In this document: positions 1-6,072 of the stretch, piece by piece | Layout: every line of letters starts with the position of its first letter | How positions within the stretch are numbered: the stretch's first letter is position 1 | From: Candidatus Rokuibacteriota bacterium | GTDB taxonomy: Bacteria > Methylomirabilota > Methylomirabilia > Rokubacteriales > CSP1-6 | Reading direction: 5' to 3' | DNA length: 7,091 nucleotides | NCBI GenBank assembly: GCA_016201575.1 | Contig: JACQCN010000165.1 | Location: forward strand, 1-7,091 | The notes under the pieces: model-generated | The model's input: only the letters and a program-made list of their open reading frames with translations | Told to the model about the DNA's origin: nothing | The model's database searches: none | Made by a program: the position numbers and the translations under genes

Positions 1-1525
1 CAAGCGCGCGCATGACCTCGGCCTCCATGAACGTCCACCCCCACCCGCTCGAGAAGACGATGCGGGGCGCCCGACCGGCTCGGTACAGGTCGACCGCGCG
101 CTGGACGCGCTCCTCGTACGACTGGTCCCCCCGCCCCGACTCGCCCACGCCGCTGCCGAGCACCACGATCGCGTCGGCGGGGACGGGCGGCGCGGAAGCG
201 TCGAGCGGCGCGGCCGCGAACCAGGCGAGCGGCGTATAGAAGAGCAGAAGGTACACCGCGCCGACGGTCGCTACGGCGCCGATCACGCGCCGGCGGGTCC
301 TTCGGTAGAGTGCACGGAGCGTCTCCTCCCAGTTGCCCTCGCTCTGGCGGCGCGCGGCCAGGCGCGCCTCGATCAGATCCGACATCCGGGCGATCCGACT
401 GTCCCAGCTGTTTTCCCTGGCCACGTCGATCCGCCGGGCGGTCTCCTCCGGCGACGCCTTCGGCAGAGCGGCCCGGATCGAATCGGCGAACCCCTGCGAG
501 TCGGACGCGATCGCGACGATCGAGCCGTGGTCCGCGTTGAAGCGGCGGATCTCGGCCAGGTCCGTCGCCACGACGGGCAGGCCCATCGCGAGGTACTCGT
601 TGAGCTTCGTCGGATAGACGTGCGCGGTGTAGTCGCTCAGGCGGTACGGGATGATGGCGACGTCGAAGGCCTTCATGTATCGCGGCACGTCGCGGTGGGC
701 CCGGCCGCCGAGGAGCCGGACGTTTGAACAGTCCGCCATCGCTGTCACGTCAGTCTGGACGGGGCCGACGAGGACGAAGCTGGCTTCGGGGAGGCGCCGG
801 GCCGCCTCGGCGAGCAGCCGCTGGTCGACCCACTGGTGGATCCCGCCGACGTACCCGATGATCGGCCGCGGCAACCCGCTCAGATCGTGCGGCTCCGGGC
901 CGTCGGTCTTGCGCGCCGTCTCGAACTTTGCGTAGTCGACGCCGAACGGGAACAGGTGGACCCGCTCGTTGAAGCCGGCCGCGCGGGCGCGGAGCTTCTC
1001 GGAGGTGACGAAGACGAGGTCCACCGCCCGGAACGTCCGTTCCTCCGCCTCCCGGATCTTCCGCGCCTGGACCGAGCTCGAGGCAAAGTCGTCGATGCAG
1101 TAGTAGACGGACAGCTCCGGGTCCAGCTCAAGCAAGAGGTCGAGCGCCAGCGCCGTCGGAAGAAACGTCCACACGAGCGGCCGGGAGAATCCCGTGGCGC
1201 GCATCCAGCGCCGGATCGCCCGCATCAGGATCAGGCGATTGACGAGGCGCGCGAGCCTGGAGTAGGGAAACGGCAGGATCATCGGCGAGAAGACGTAGAG
1301 GTTTTCCCGCTCCTTGCGGAAACCCTTCGTGCTCTTGAGCCAGTTGCTCAGACGGTGGCGCAGCCGCCCGAGGTCGGCCAGCCGCGGCCGGCGCACGCCG
1401 GTATTCTCGATGAAGAGCACGCCGTTGCCGCGCTCGGCGAGCGTCGCCATGATCTGCTGGTGCCCCTGCCAGATGAAGTCCCAGTCGATCGAGGAGATGC
1501 AGACGATGTCGTGGCCTTCAAGCAT
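1..1525 (-). CDS. GT-B glycosyltransferase fused through one TM helix to a DUF218 (ElyC/SanA/YdcF-like) domain; 3' end beyond window
   Basis: The frame is open from the ATG at 1525-1523 to the window edge: 508 codons, no stop, C-terminus missing. Residues 1-390 look like a GT4-type glycosyltransferase, similar to TuaH-like proteins. The N-terminal domain includes 'VYYCIDDFA' (140-148) and 'DLVFVTSEKL' (169-178). The C-terminal domain has 'IIGYVGG' (222-228), 'FVLVGP' (250-255), 'VAIIPY' (289-294), 'KLNEYLAMGLPVVAT' (307-321) and 'SWDSR' (373-377), the usual donor-binding pattern. After an Arg-rich stretch (408-413) comes one hydrophobic helix at about 414-438. From 449 the pattern 'ADAIVVLGSG' (450-459), 'ERVQRAVDLYRAGRAPRIVFSSG' split over 472-494, then 'EAEVMRAL' (501-508) matches the start of DUF218 proteins. 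Positive-inside topology would place the glycosyltransferase in the cytoplasm and DUF218 outside. The start overlaps the deacetylase stop by 8 bases. Acceptor and sugar are unknown. Domain calls are from remembered motifs; the glycosyltransferase call is firm, DUF218 nearly so. Confidence 0.88.
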   Translation of the reverse strand, partial: MLEGHDIVCISSIDWDFIWQGHQQIMATLAERGNGVLFIENTGVRRPRLADLGRLRHRLSNWLKSTKGFRKERENLYVFSPMILPFPYSRLARLVNRLILMRAIRRWMRATGFSRPLVWTFLPTALALDLLLELDPELSVYYCIDDFASSSVQARKIREAEERTFRAVDLVFVTSEKLRARAAGFNERVHLFPFGVDYAKFETARKTDGPEPHDLSGLPRPIIGYVGGIHQWVDQRLLAEAARRLPEASFVLVGPVQTDVTAMADCSNVRLLGGRAHRDVPRYMKAFDVAIIPYRLSDYTAHVYPTKLNEYLAMGLPVVATDLAEIRRFNADHGSIVAIASDSQGFADSIRAALPKASPEETARRIDVARENSWDSRIARMSDLIEARLAARRQSEGNWEETLRALYRRTRRRVIGAVATVGAVYLLLFYTPLAWFAAAPLDASAPPVPADAIVVLGSGVGESGRGDQSYEERVQRAVDLYRAGRAPRIVFSSGWGWTFMEAEVMRAL

Positions 1526-2294
1526 CGCGCCGCCACCGTTGCCATCGCCCGAGCCAGTCGTAGTGTCCGCGGAGCTTGCGGACGAAGTCCGCGAGGCGAT
1601 CGGCGCCGTCGATCTCCGTCCGCAGCAGCGAGAACCGGTCGATCGGCGGGCGATTGACGCCGAAGAGCCCCGCGCATGCGAGGTCGTATCCGGCGCCCTC
1701 GACCGCCCGCATCGCGGGACGATCGCAGACGCCGTGCGGATAGCTGAAGCTCGATACCCGGGTGCCCAGCCGATCCTCCAGCGCCTTCTTGCAGTCCCGG
1801 ACCTCCTCCGCGAGCCGCGTGGCGGCTAGGCCGGCGAGGACCGCGTGGGTGGCGGAGTGCGCGCCGATCGCGAAGCCGGCACGGGCGAGCTCCGCGGCGT
1901 CCTGCCAGCTCATGTGCGGCCACGCCTCCCAGTACCGGCCGCGGCCCGTCCACCCGTCGAGAAAGCGCGTGGTCAGGAAGAAGGTCGCCGGGATGCCCAG
2001 GTGGCGGAGCACGGGCACCGCATGGTCAAGCTGGTCGCGATAGCCGTCGTCAAAGGTAACAGCGACCGCGCCGTCCGCCGCGGCCGCCGAGACGACCGCC
2101 TCGAGCGGTACCAGCCGGTACCCGCTCGTCGCCAGCCACGCCATCTGACGCGCGAACTCGCCGGGGGCGATACGCAGCGCGAGGCGATCGCCGGCGACGG
2201 CGCGGTCGATCGAATGGTAGAGGAGGATGCGAAAGCCGCCGGGCCGGCCGCGGAGCGCCAGGCGGGAAATCGACCGCTTGAGGAGTCGCCTCAA
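1518..2294 (-). CDS. Polysaccharide deacetylase (NodB homology domain, CE4 family)
   Basis: A 258-residue protein of the carbohydrate esterase 4 family, whose members remove N- or O-acetyl groups from glycans using a divalent metal. The family motifs are visible: 'ILLYHSID' at 23-30, 'TFDDGYRD' at 80-87 (catalytic base and metal-binding Asp at 82-83), 'HSATH' at 146-150 (the two metal-ligand His), and 'SYPHG' at 184-188 in place of the usual RxPxG/YPxG motif. There is no signal peptide: the N-terminus is short and basic (MRRLLKRSISRLALRGR), so the protein may be cytoplasmic or membrane-attached. The start is a TTG at 2294-2292, one base after the radical SAM stop. No ATG or GTG precedes it in frame, and the Shine-Dalgarno is poor, which fits translational coupling. 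Its end overlaps the next start within ATGCTTGA. The likely role is deacetylating a sugar of the local polysaccharide or lipid-linked intermediate; substrate unknown. Confidence 0.92.
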   Translation of the reverse strand: MRRLLKRSISRLALRGRPGGFRILLYHSIDRAVAGDRLALRIAPGEFARQMAWLATSGYRLVPLEAVVSAAAADGAVAVTFDDGYRDQLDHAVPVLRHLGIPATFFLTTRFLDGWTGRGRYWEAWPHMSWQDAAELARAGFAIGAHSATHAVLAGLAATRLAEEVRDCKKALEDRLGTRVSSFSYPHGVCDRPAMRAVEGAGYDLACAGLFGVNRPPIDRFSLLRTEIDGADRLADFVRKLRGHYDWLGRWQRWRRDA

Positions 2295-2295
2295 C

Positions 2296-3348
2296 TCAAA
2301 TCTTGAGCGTCTTGTGATAGCTCGGACAGTCTTTGCAGATCGACGGACGCGCCGCGGGGTTGCTCAGATCCTCACGGAACTTCTGGTACGCGGGCGAGTT
2401 CCAGATCTCCGCGTATTGGGTCTCGAAGACGTTGCCGAAGTTGATCTTGTGGGGGTCCGAGCCGTTCTCGCAGCAGGGCGTCACGAAGCCGTCGACGGTG
2501 ATGTACGACCCCTTCCAAGGCCACTTGCAGCCTCGCCCCGCGTCGAGGTCCGGGAAGTTGACCGCCTGGAACGCGATGCCCGCGGCCCGGGCCAGCCGAG
2601 CCACCTCGACGAGCGTGTCCCGGAGCTCCGGGATCGCGTTGGCCTCTTGCGCGCGGCCGTGCCAGTCCTCGTGGCCCCAGTAGTGCACGCCCTGGGTGTT
2701 GAGCCGCGAGATGCCCAGATCCTTCACGAGGTCGACCATCATGGGCAGTTCCGCGACGTTCTGGCGGGTTGTGAGAAACCACACCGCGAGCAGCGGACGC
2801 CCCAGCTCGCTGGCGCGCGTCGCGACCCGCGTGATGTTCGCCAGAACATCCTCGAAGACCGCGCCCGGACGCATCTTCTCATAGGTCGCCTTCGTCGCGC
2901 CGTCGAGCGAGAAGTTCAGCCAGTCCAGACCGGAATCGAAGATCTCGGCGAAGATGCGGTCGGTCAGGAACGTGCCGTTGCTCGTCGTCCCAATCGTGAT
3001 CCCGCGCGACTTGGCGTAGCGGATGATGCTCCACAGCTCCTTGTTCATGAACGACTCCCCGATGCCGACGAGACTGATCTTGGACACCGTGGGGCACTGT
3101 TCCAGGATCTTCCGGAACTTCGCGAGCGAGAGGCTCGTCCGGGTCCGGGGCAGAAAGGGATTGATGCAGAACGAGCATTCGAGGTTGCAGAGGATGGTCG
3201 GCTCGATCTGGAGGAACAGCGGCGAGCCCCGGACGACCCCCGGCTCCGCGTAGTAGTCGTACGCCGACCATCCGGCCCCCATCAACCCCCGCAATCCCGC
3301 GCGGCGGTAAAGATCCCCGACGAGGGCCACACGGCTGCCAGTTTTCAT
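2296..3348 (-). CDS. Radical SAM protein with C-terminal SPASM-type domain
   Basis: A 350-residue protein. The radical SAM cluster motif CxxxCxxC is 'CNLECSFC' at 54-61 (Cys54, Cys58, Cys61), which binds a 4Fe-4S cluster that cleaves S-adenosylmethionine. A GGE-like motif, 'VGIGES', lies at 94-99, and 'NFSLDGATKATYEKMR' at 145-160 is typical of the SPASM-containing branch. The C-terminal part has Cys274, Cys292-Cys293, Cys338 and Cys341, plus 'GNVFETQYAEIWNSPAYQKFR' split over 305-325, the usual SPASM/auxiliary-cluster arrangement. The ATG at 3348 is the only plausible start: a TGA lies in frame 15 bases upstream. No good ribosome binding site sits at the right distance. The gene follows the mobile-element remnant and runs into the deacetylase with a 1-base gap. 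SPASM enzymes act on peptides, proteins or small molecules. The neighbourhood suggests a sugar or surface-glycan role, but the substrate cannot be told. No peptide precursor gene is visible nearby. Confidence 0.93.
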   Translation of the reverse strand: MKTGSRVALVGDLYRRAGLRGLMGAGWSAYDYYAEPGVVRGSPLFLQIEPTILCNLECSFCINPFLPRTRTSLSLAKFRKILEQCPTVSKISLVGIGESFMNKELWSIIRYAKSRGITIGTTSNGTFLTDRIFAEIFDSGLDWLNFSLDGATKATYEKMRPGAVFEDVLANITRVATRASELGRPLLAVWFLTTRQNVAELPMMVDLVKDLGISRLNTQGVHYWGHEDWHGRAQEANAIPELRDTLVEVARLARAAGIAFQAVNFPDLDAGRGCKWPWKGSYITVDGFVTPCCENGSDPHKINFGNVFETQYAEIWNSPAYQKFREDLSNPAARPSICKDCPSYHKTLKI

Positions 3349-3529
3349 GCAGCGCCAGCAATATCACGAGTCCCTCCAAAAACCAACCTCATCGCGCATC
3401 GCGCAGGAGCGGCCGGCGCCGCTCTAGCTACTTTTCGGTGCAAAAATGATCGGTGGCAAGCAGGTATCGTCGGCAGGGACGATGACGAATCCGTGGAGGT
3501 CCGCTCGGTTCCTGCTTTTCATCTTCCGA
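3349..3529. other. Non-coding gap between the IS remnant and the radical SAM gene
   Basis: This gap holds no gene I can support. It contains an AT-rich patch (about 3425-3460) that may be the transposase-distal end of the IS, a short hairpin (3407-3424) and a tandem 7-base repeat, ATCGCGC twice (3391-3404). A Shine-Dalgarno-like GGAGG (minus strand 3377-3373) is followed 5 bases later by a GTG that is out of frame with the radical SAM gene. A promoter for the downstream genes should lie here or in the IS if they are transcribed separately. No convincing -35/-10 pair can be named. Confidence 0.5.
3407..3424. repeat. Short inverted repeat (7-base stem, 4-base loop)
   Basis: GAGCGGC (3407-3413) and GCCGCTC (3418-3424) form a perfect 7-base stem around CGGC. 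On the minus strand no T-run follows it, so it does not look like an intrinsic terminator for the transposase transcript. It lies just outside the AT-rich putative IS end and may be a flanking structure or chance in GC-rich DNA. Confidence 0.4.
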
Positions 3530-4948
3530 TCACCGCTTCCCGCTCCTCCGTTCCGGCTTCGGTCCCGCTCGCCCCAGGACGCGCAAGTCATTCGCGATAA
3601 CGCCGAGCCCGACCCAGCGTTCCATCCCGCAGAGGCCGTGGTACCGACAGCGACGGAGCCCGTGGCAGCGCTTGAGGACACTGATACGCCCTTCGCAGCC
3701 GGTGCGCCAGCGTAACGCCTGGCGAAACCAGCGGTGGCGCGGCGGCGGCGCCGTCGGCGTTGGGCGCCCGCGCGGCAGCGCCACCTCCTTGACGCCCAGG
3801 TCCGTGGCGGTCCGCTCGTTGGCGGCTGACGCAAATCCGCCATCGGCGACCGCCAGCCGCGGCGGCTGACCAAACAACGCCTGATGCGTGCGCAGGGACG
3901 GGCCCCACAGCTCCTGGTCGGGCACCCGCGTCGGACACACCGTGTAATCGGTTATGAACCCCGCTTCGGCCTCCTGGATCTTGACCAGCTTGCCGAACTC
4001 GGTCGGCTTTGCCGCCTTGCCCTTGCGAATGGCTTCGGTCTGCGGTTCGAAGATGCTCAGCACTTTGTCGGGATAGTGCGTATCTCCCTTGAGAACCCGG
4101 GCGCGGGTCTACGCGAGCACCCGGCGGACCACACCGACCGTCTCGCGCAACTGCTCGCGCAACGCTTGCACCCCGAGGTCCACGGTCGCGGCGACCGCCT
4201 CACTCACCGTCTCCCCTCGGCGCACCGTCGCCCGCGTGATCGCCATGATCTCCCGATAGAGCGTGGTCATCTTGGTCTTGGTCTCCTCCCGGACCGCGGC
4301 ACCCGTGCCCGCCGTGGCCTTGCGGCTGTGCTGGGTGATCTCGAAGACGCGCCGGGCCATGCTGCGAGTGCGATCCCGGACCTCTAGCTCGGCGTCGGCC
4401 ACCTCGGCGCGCAGGCAGCGCATCGTGCGGGTGAGCACGCCCACGCCGTCGGCGAGCAACAAGCTGTCGGTGGGATAGTGGATACTCGTCTCCACGACCG
4501 TGGTGTCGACCCGCAGGCGGTGGCCCCGGACCACCCGCCGGGCCTGGGCCACGTGGCCCAGGCGCTCCACGATGCCCTTGAGCACCGCTGGACCCAGCAG
4601 CGCCGCCAAGCGGATCAGCGTCTTGGCATCCGGGATCCGCTCGCCGTCGATGCGGCAGAAGGCACGGTAGACCAAGCTGCCCCGGACTTCCCGCTCGCAC
4701 TCGGCGAAGCTCCAGTCGCGGAGGTGCTTGAGGACCAGCATCCGGAGGACAACCACGACGGGGGTGCCGAGCCGGCCGCGGCTGCTGCTCCTCGGGCGGC
4801 GCCGTCGTAGCGCGGCGTCGACGAGGTCGACGATCACCTCATCGTCGAGGACGCTGTCGATCCCGCGCAGTTCGTCGTCCCACAGCTTGTGGCCGTCGGG
4901 CAGCAGGACTTCGACGAGGCTTCGCTGAAGGTAGGTGCGACGGACCAT
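3530..4948 (-). pseudogene. ISNCY-like DDE transposase interrupted by an in-frame amber codon
   Basis: The ATG at 4948-4946 follows GGAGG with a 4-base spacer. The frame runs 279 codons, meets TAG at 4111-4109, then continues in the same frame for 192 more codons to TGA at 3532-3530, 472 codons in all, a normal length for this family. Before the stop, 'LRVDTTVVETSIHYPTDS' (145-162) carries the first catalytic Asp (148). After it, 'TRARVLKGD' (281-289), 'SIFEPQTEAIRKGKAAKPTE' (298-317), 'AVADGGFAS' (Asp369) and 'CEGRISVLKR' (Glu419) complete the DDE set. Related proteins, as I recall them, read Q-T-R-A/R-R-V at this point, so a single CAG-to-TAG change is the simplest cause. The two halves are unlikely to work apart, because the first Asp is separated from the other two. 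Readthrough cannot be excluded but nothing in the sequence supports it. The GTG at 4063 could restart translation of the C-terminal half, probably without function. Confidence 0.9.
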
Positions 4949-4952
4949 GGGC

Positions 4953-4957
4953 CCTCC
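4953..4957 (-). promoter_or_regulatory. Ribosome binding site of the transposase
   Basis: GGAGG on the minus strand sits 4 bases before the ATG at 4948 and directly after the TGA of the accessory-ORF tail (TGAGCGGAGGGCCCATG). It fixes the transposase start at 4948 and argues against the longer in-frame extension up to 5149, which runs back into unrelated sequence. Confidence 0.75.
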
Positions 4958-4959
4958 GC

Positions 4960-5108
4960 TCAGACGGCGTGCTGCGTGCCGGGGTGGGCGCTCCACAGCG
5001 CTGTCCGATTCACCTCGGCCAGGGTGCGCATCACGGTCTGCAGTTCCTGCCAGGCCTCGACGCCAGTCCGGACGGCGGCCGCCAGGGCCTGCGGCACGTA
5101 ATAGCCCG
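4960..5108 (-). pseudogene. C-terminal fragment of a small IS accessory ORF (DUF6788-like)
   Basis: Just upstream of the transposase, in another frame, the minus strand encodes a tail of about 48 residues ending in TGA at 4962-4960. It contains 'YYVPQALAAAVRTGVEAWQEL' split across the start of the fragment, then 'QTVMRTLAEVNRTALWSA'. A YVP motif followed by an amphipathic helix rich in Ala, Val, Leu and Glu resembles the end of the small DUF6788-type proteins often found beside transposases. Upstream of about 5108 the frame stays open, but the residues become Gly/Ser/Arg-rich and look non-coding, so the N-terminal two thirds are lost. The stop lies 11 bases before the transposase ATG, consistent with coupled expression in the intact element. 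The family assignment is from memory of the motif and is tentative; that it is a genuine coding remnant is somewhat better supported. Confidence 0.5.
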
Positions 5109-5302
5109 CGGAAGGGGATGACCCCCTCCGTGACCGCCTGCCGCAACACAGACCAGTACCGGGTGAAGATCGGCCAGTCGTAGACGTCGAACCGTTCCCG
5201 CCCCTACCCCAGGCACCCAGGCGTAGAAGAAGAGCCCCCCGCCCCCAGGAGCAGGTGCACGACGGCGCCCGCCAGGCGCGGGCGCGGGGCGAGCGGCGTC
5301 AC
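5105..5302 (-). pseudogene. Truncated, frame-damaged N-terminus of a probable membrane protein (third gene of the operon)
   Basis: A GTG at 5302-5300 overlaps the TGA of the upstream glycosyltransferase as GTGA, the same arrangement as the previous gene pair, which supports it as a real start. The first residues, 'VTPLAPRPRLAGAVVHLLLG', look like a basic tip leading into a membrane helix. After a G-rich tract the starting frame gives unlikely residues and a TAG at 5206-5204. Shifting by one base gives 'LFFYAWVPG', a natural continuation of the helix. Further on, the original frame again reads like protein: 'RFDVYDWPIFTRYWSVLRQA' followed by 'VTEGVIPFRG', ending near 5105 where IS sequence begins. 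Two compensating indels, real or from sequencing, would explain this. The YDWP-type segment after a first helix recalls large multi-spanning membrane glycosyltransferases or flippase-like proteins of polysaccharide loci. That is an inference from a fragment of about 65 residues. The remainder does not appear on the other side of the IS. Confidence 0.6.
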
Positions 5303-6072
5303 GGCGCGTACCGCCGGCGCCGGTCGTTGCGCTTGACCCGGACGAGCTCGGCCAGCGAGGAGAACGGCGCCGACAACAGGTTCACCCGCGACGAGGCGTC
5401 GTTGTGCCATTCCACCTCGAGCTCGGCCACCCGGAAGCCGTGGCGCTTGGCGATGACGAGGACCTCGGCGTCGAAACCCCACTGCGGCACCGTGACCTTC
5501 TCGAACACACGGCGCGCCACGTCGCCCCGGAAGCCCTTGAAGCCGCAATTGGCGTCACGGATGTCCAGCCCGAGGAGCATCAGGGTCAGCTTTTGGTAGG
5601 CCTCACCCAGAATCTCCCGGTAGAACGGCTGGTGCACCTTGATCCGCGACTGATAGCTGACGCCGAGACCGCGGAACCAGCGGCGGAGCGGGCTGCCGCC
5701 GAGCCGGCGGGAGCCGATGACGATGTCGGCCCCGTCGTCGAGCGCCGCTGCGAACCGGTCGAACTCTCCGAGGGGAACCGAGAGGTCGACGTCAGTGAAG
5801 AGAACCCGGTCGCCGCGGGCGGCGAGGACCCCCCGACGCACGGCCGCCCCCTTCCCTTCGTTGCGGGGGTTGCGGATGACCCGGAGGGGCACGTCGCCGT
5901 GAGGCGCGGCCGCCGCCTCGACGGCGGTCGCGTCCCGGCTGCCGTCGTCGACGACGAGGATCTCGCCGGCCAGCTTCCGCTCCCCGAGATAGTCGGCGAT
6001 CTGCCGGATCGTGCCCGCGATCTTGCCCGCCTCGTTGAAGGCGGGGACGACAACCGACAGCGCGCACCTCAC
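5299..6072 (-). CDS. Family 2 glycosyltransferase, Alg5/polyprenyl-phosphate sugar transferase type
   Basis: A 257-residue GT-A fold glycosyltransferase. Motifs in order: 'LSVVVPAFNEAGKI' (5-18), 'ILVVDDGSRDATA' (38-50), 'RNPRNEGKGAAVRRG' (67-81), the metal- and nucleotide-binding 'FTDVDLSVP' (92-100, Asp94 and Asp96), 'VIGSRR' (118-123), 'DANCGFKGFRGDV' (173-185), and 'WGFDAEVLVIAKRHG' (198-212). This pattern is that of eukaryotic Alg5 and its bacterial relatives, which move a sugar (often glucose) from a nucleotide donor to a polyprenyl phosphate on the cytoplasmic face of the membrane. No transmembrane helix is visible, so membrane association would be peripheral. The start is the GTG at 6072, overlapping the SDR stop as GTGA. 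The frame remains open far upstream to 6537, but that stretch is the antisense of the SDR gene and reads as low-complexity Arg/Gly/Pro. Lipid-linked sugars made this way are normally used by a multi-spanning membrane transferase, which the broken gene next door could have been. Confidence 0.93.
   Translation of the reverse strand: MRCALSVVVPAFNEAGKIAGTIRQIADYLGERKLAGEILVVDDGSRDATAVEAAAAPHGDVPLRVIRNPRNEGKGAAVRRGVLAARGDRVLFTDVDLSVPLGEFDRFAAALDDGADIVIGSRRLGGSPLRRWFRGLGVSYQSRIKVHQPFYREILGEAYQKLTLMLLGLDIRDANCGFKGFRGDVARRVFEKVTVPQWGFDAEVLVIAKRHGFRVAELEVEWHNDASSRVNLLSAPFSSLAELVRVKRNDRRRRYAP

Larger units (their letters stand above)
3425..5105 (-). mobile_element. Degenerate ISNCY-like insertion sequence, left (transposase-proximal) end lost
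   Basis: The element is defined by its transposase (3530-4948) and, just upstream, the tail of a small accessory ORF (4960-5108). The right limit on the minus strand is taken from an AT-rich patch near 3425-3460 that differs from the GC-rich surroundings. The left limit is where the accessory-ORF similarity stops and membrane-gene coding begins, near 5105. I looked for the reverse complement of the AT-rich patch between 4950 and 5300 and did not find it, so terminal inverted repeats cannot be paired. No target-site duplication can be identified either. Missing left end, truncated accessory ORF and a stop in the transposase together indicate a dead remnant. Both boundaries are approximate. The family name rests on the transposase sequence style (IS5-superfamily DDE, ISNCY group) recalled from related proteins. 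Confidence 0.7.

Noticed and set aside
1348..1953. 201-codon minus-strand ORF overlapping the deacetylase and glycosyltransferase
   Set aside because: It overlaps two motif-supported genes in another frame, and its residues are a frame-shifted shadow of the deacetylase.
3407..3424. Hairpin as a rho-independent terminator of the IS transcript
   Set aside because: No T-run follows the stem on the minus strand, and the plus side has only a short TTTT eight or so bases away with no plus-strand gene to terminate.
2227..3600. 457-codon plus-strand ORF
   Set aside because: It lies antisense to the radical SAM gene and parts of its neighbours, has Arg/Pro/Ala/Asp-rich composition with no recognisable motif, and is a normal shadow in GC-rich DNA. 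The plus-strand frames at 836-1657 and 5404-6147 were rejected for the same reason.
4949..5149. Extension of the transposase start upstream to 5149
   Set aside because: The extra residues cross the accessory-ORF tail and the membrane-gene fragment. The Shine-Dalgarno and ATG at 4948 give the usual family N-terminus.
4109..5206. Amber codon reassignment or suppression, because the two interrupted frames both contain TAG while all intact genes stop with TGA
   Set aside because: The TAG at 5206 lies in a stretch better explained by frame shifts, so only one TAG interrupts convincing coding. That is not evidence for recoding.
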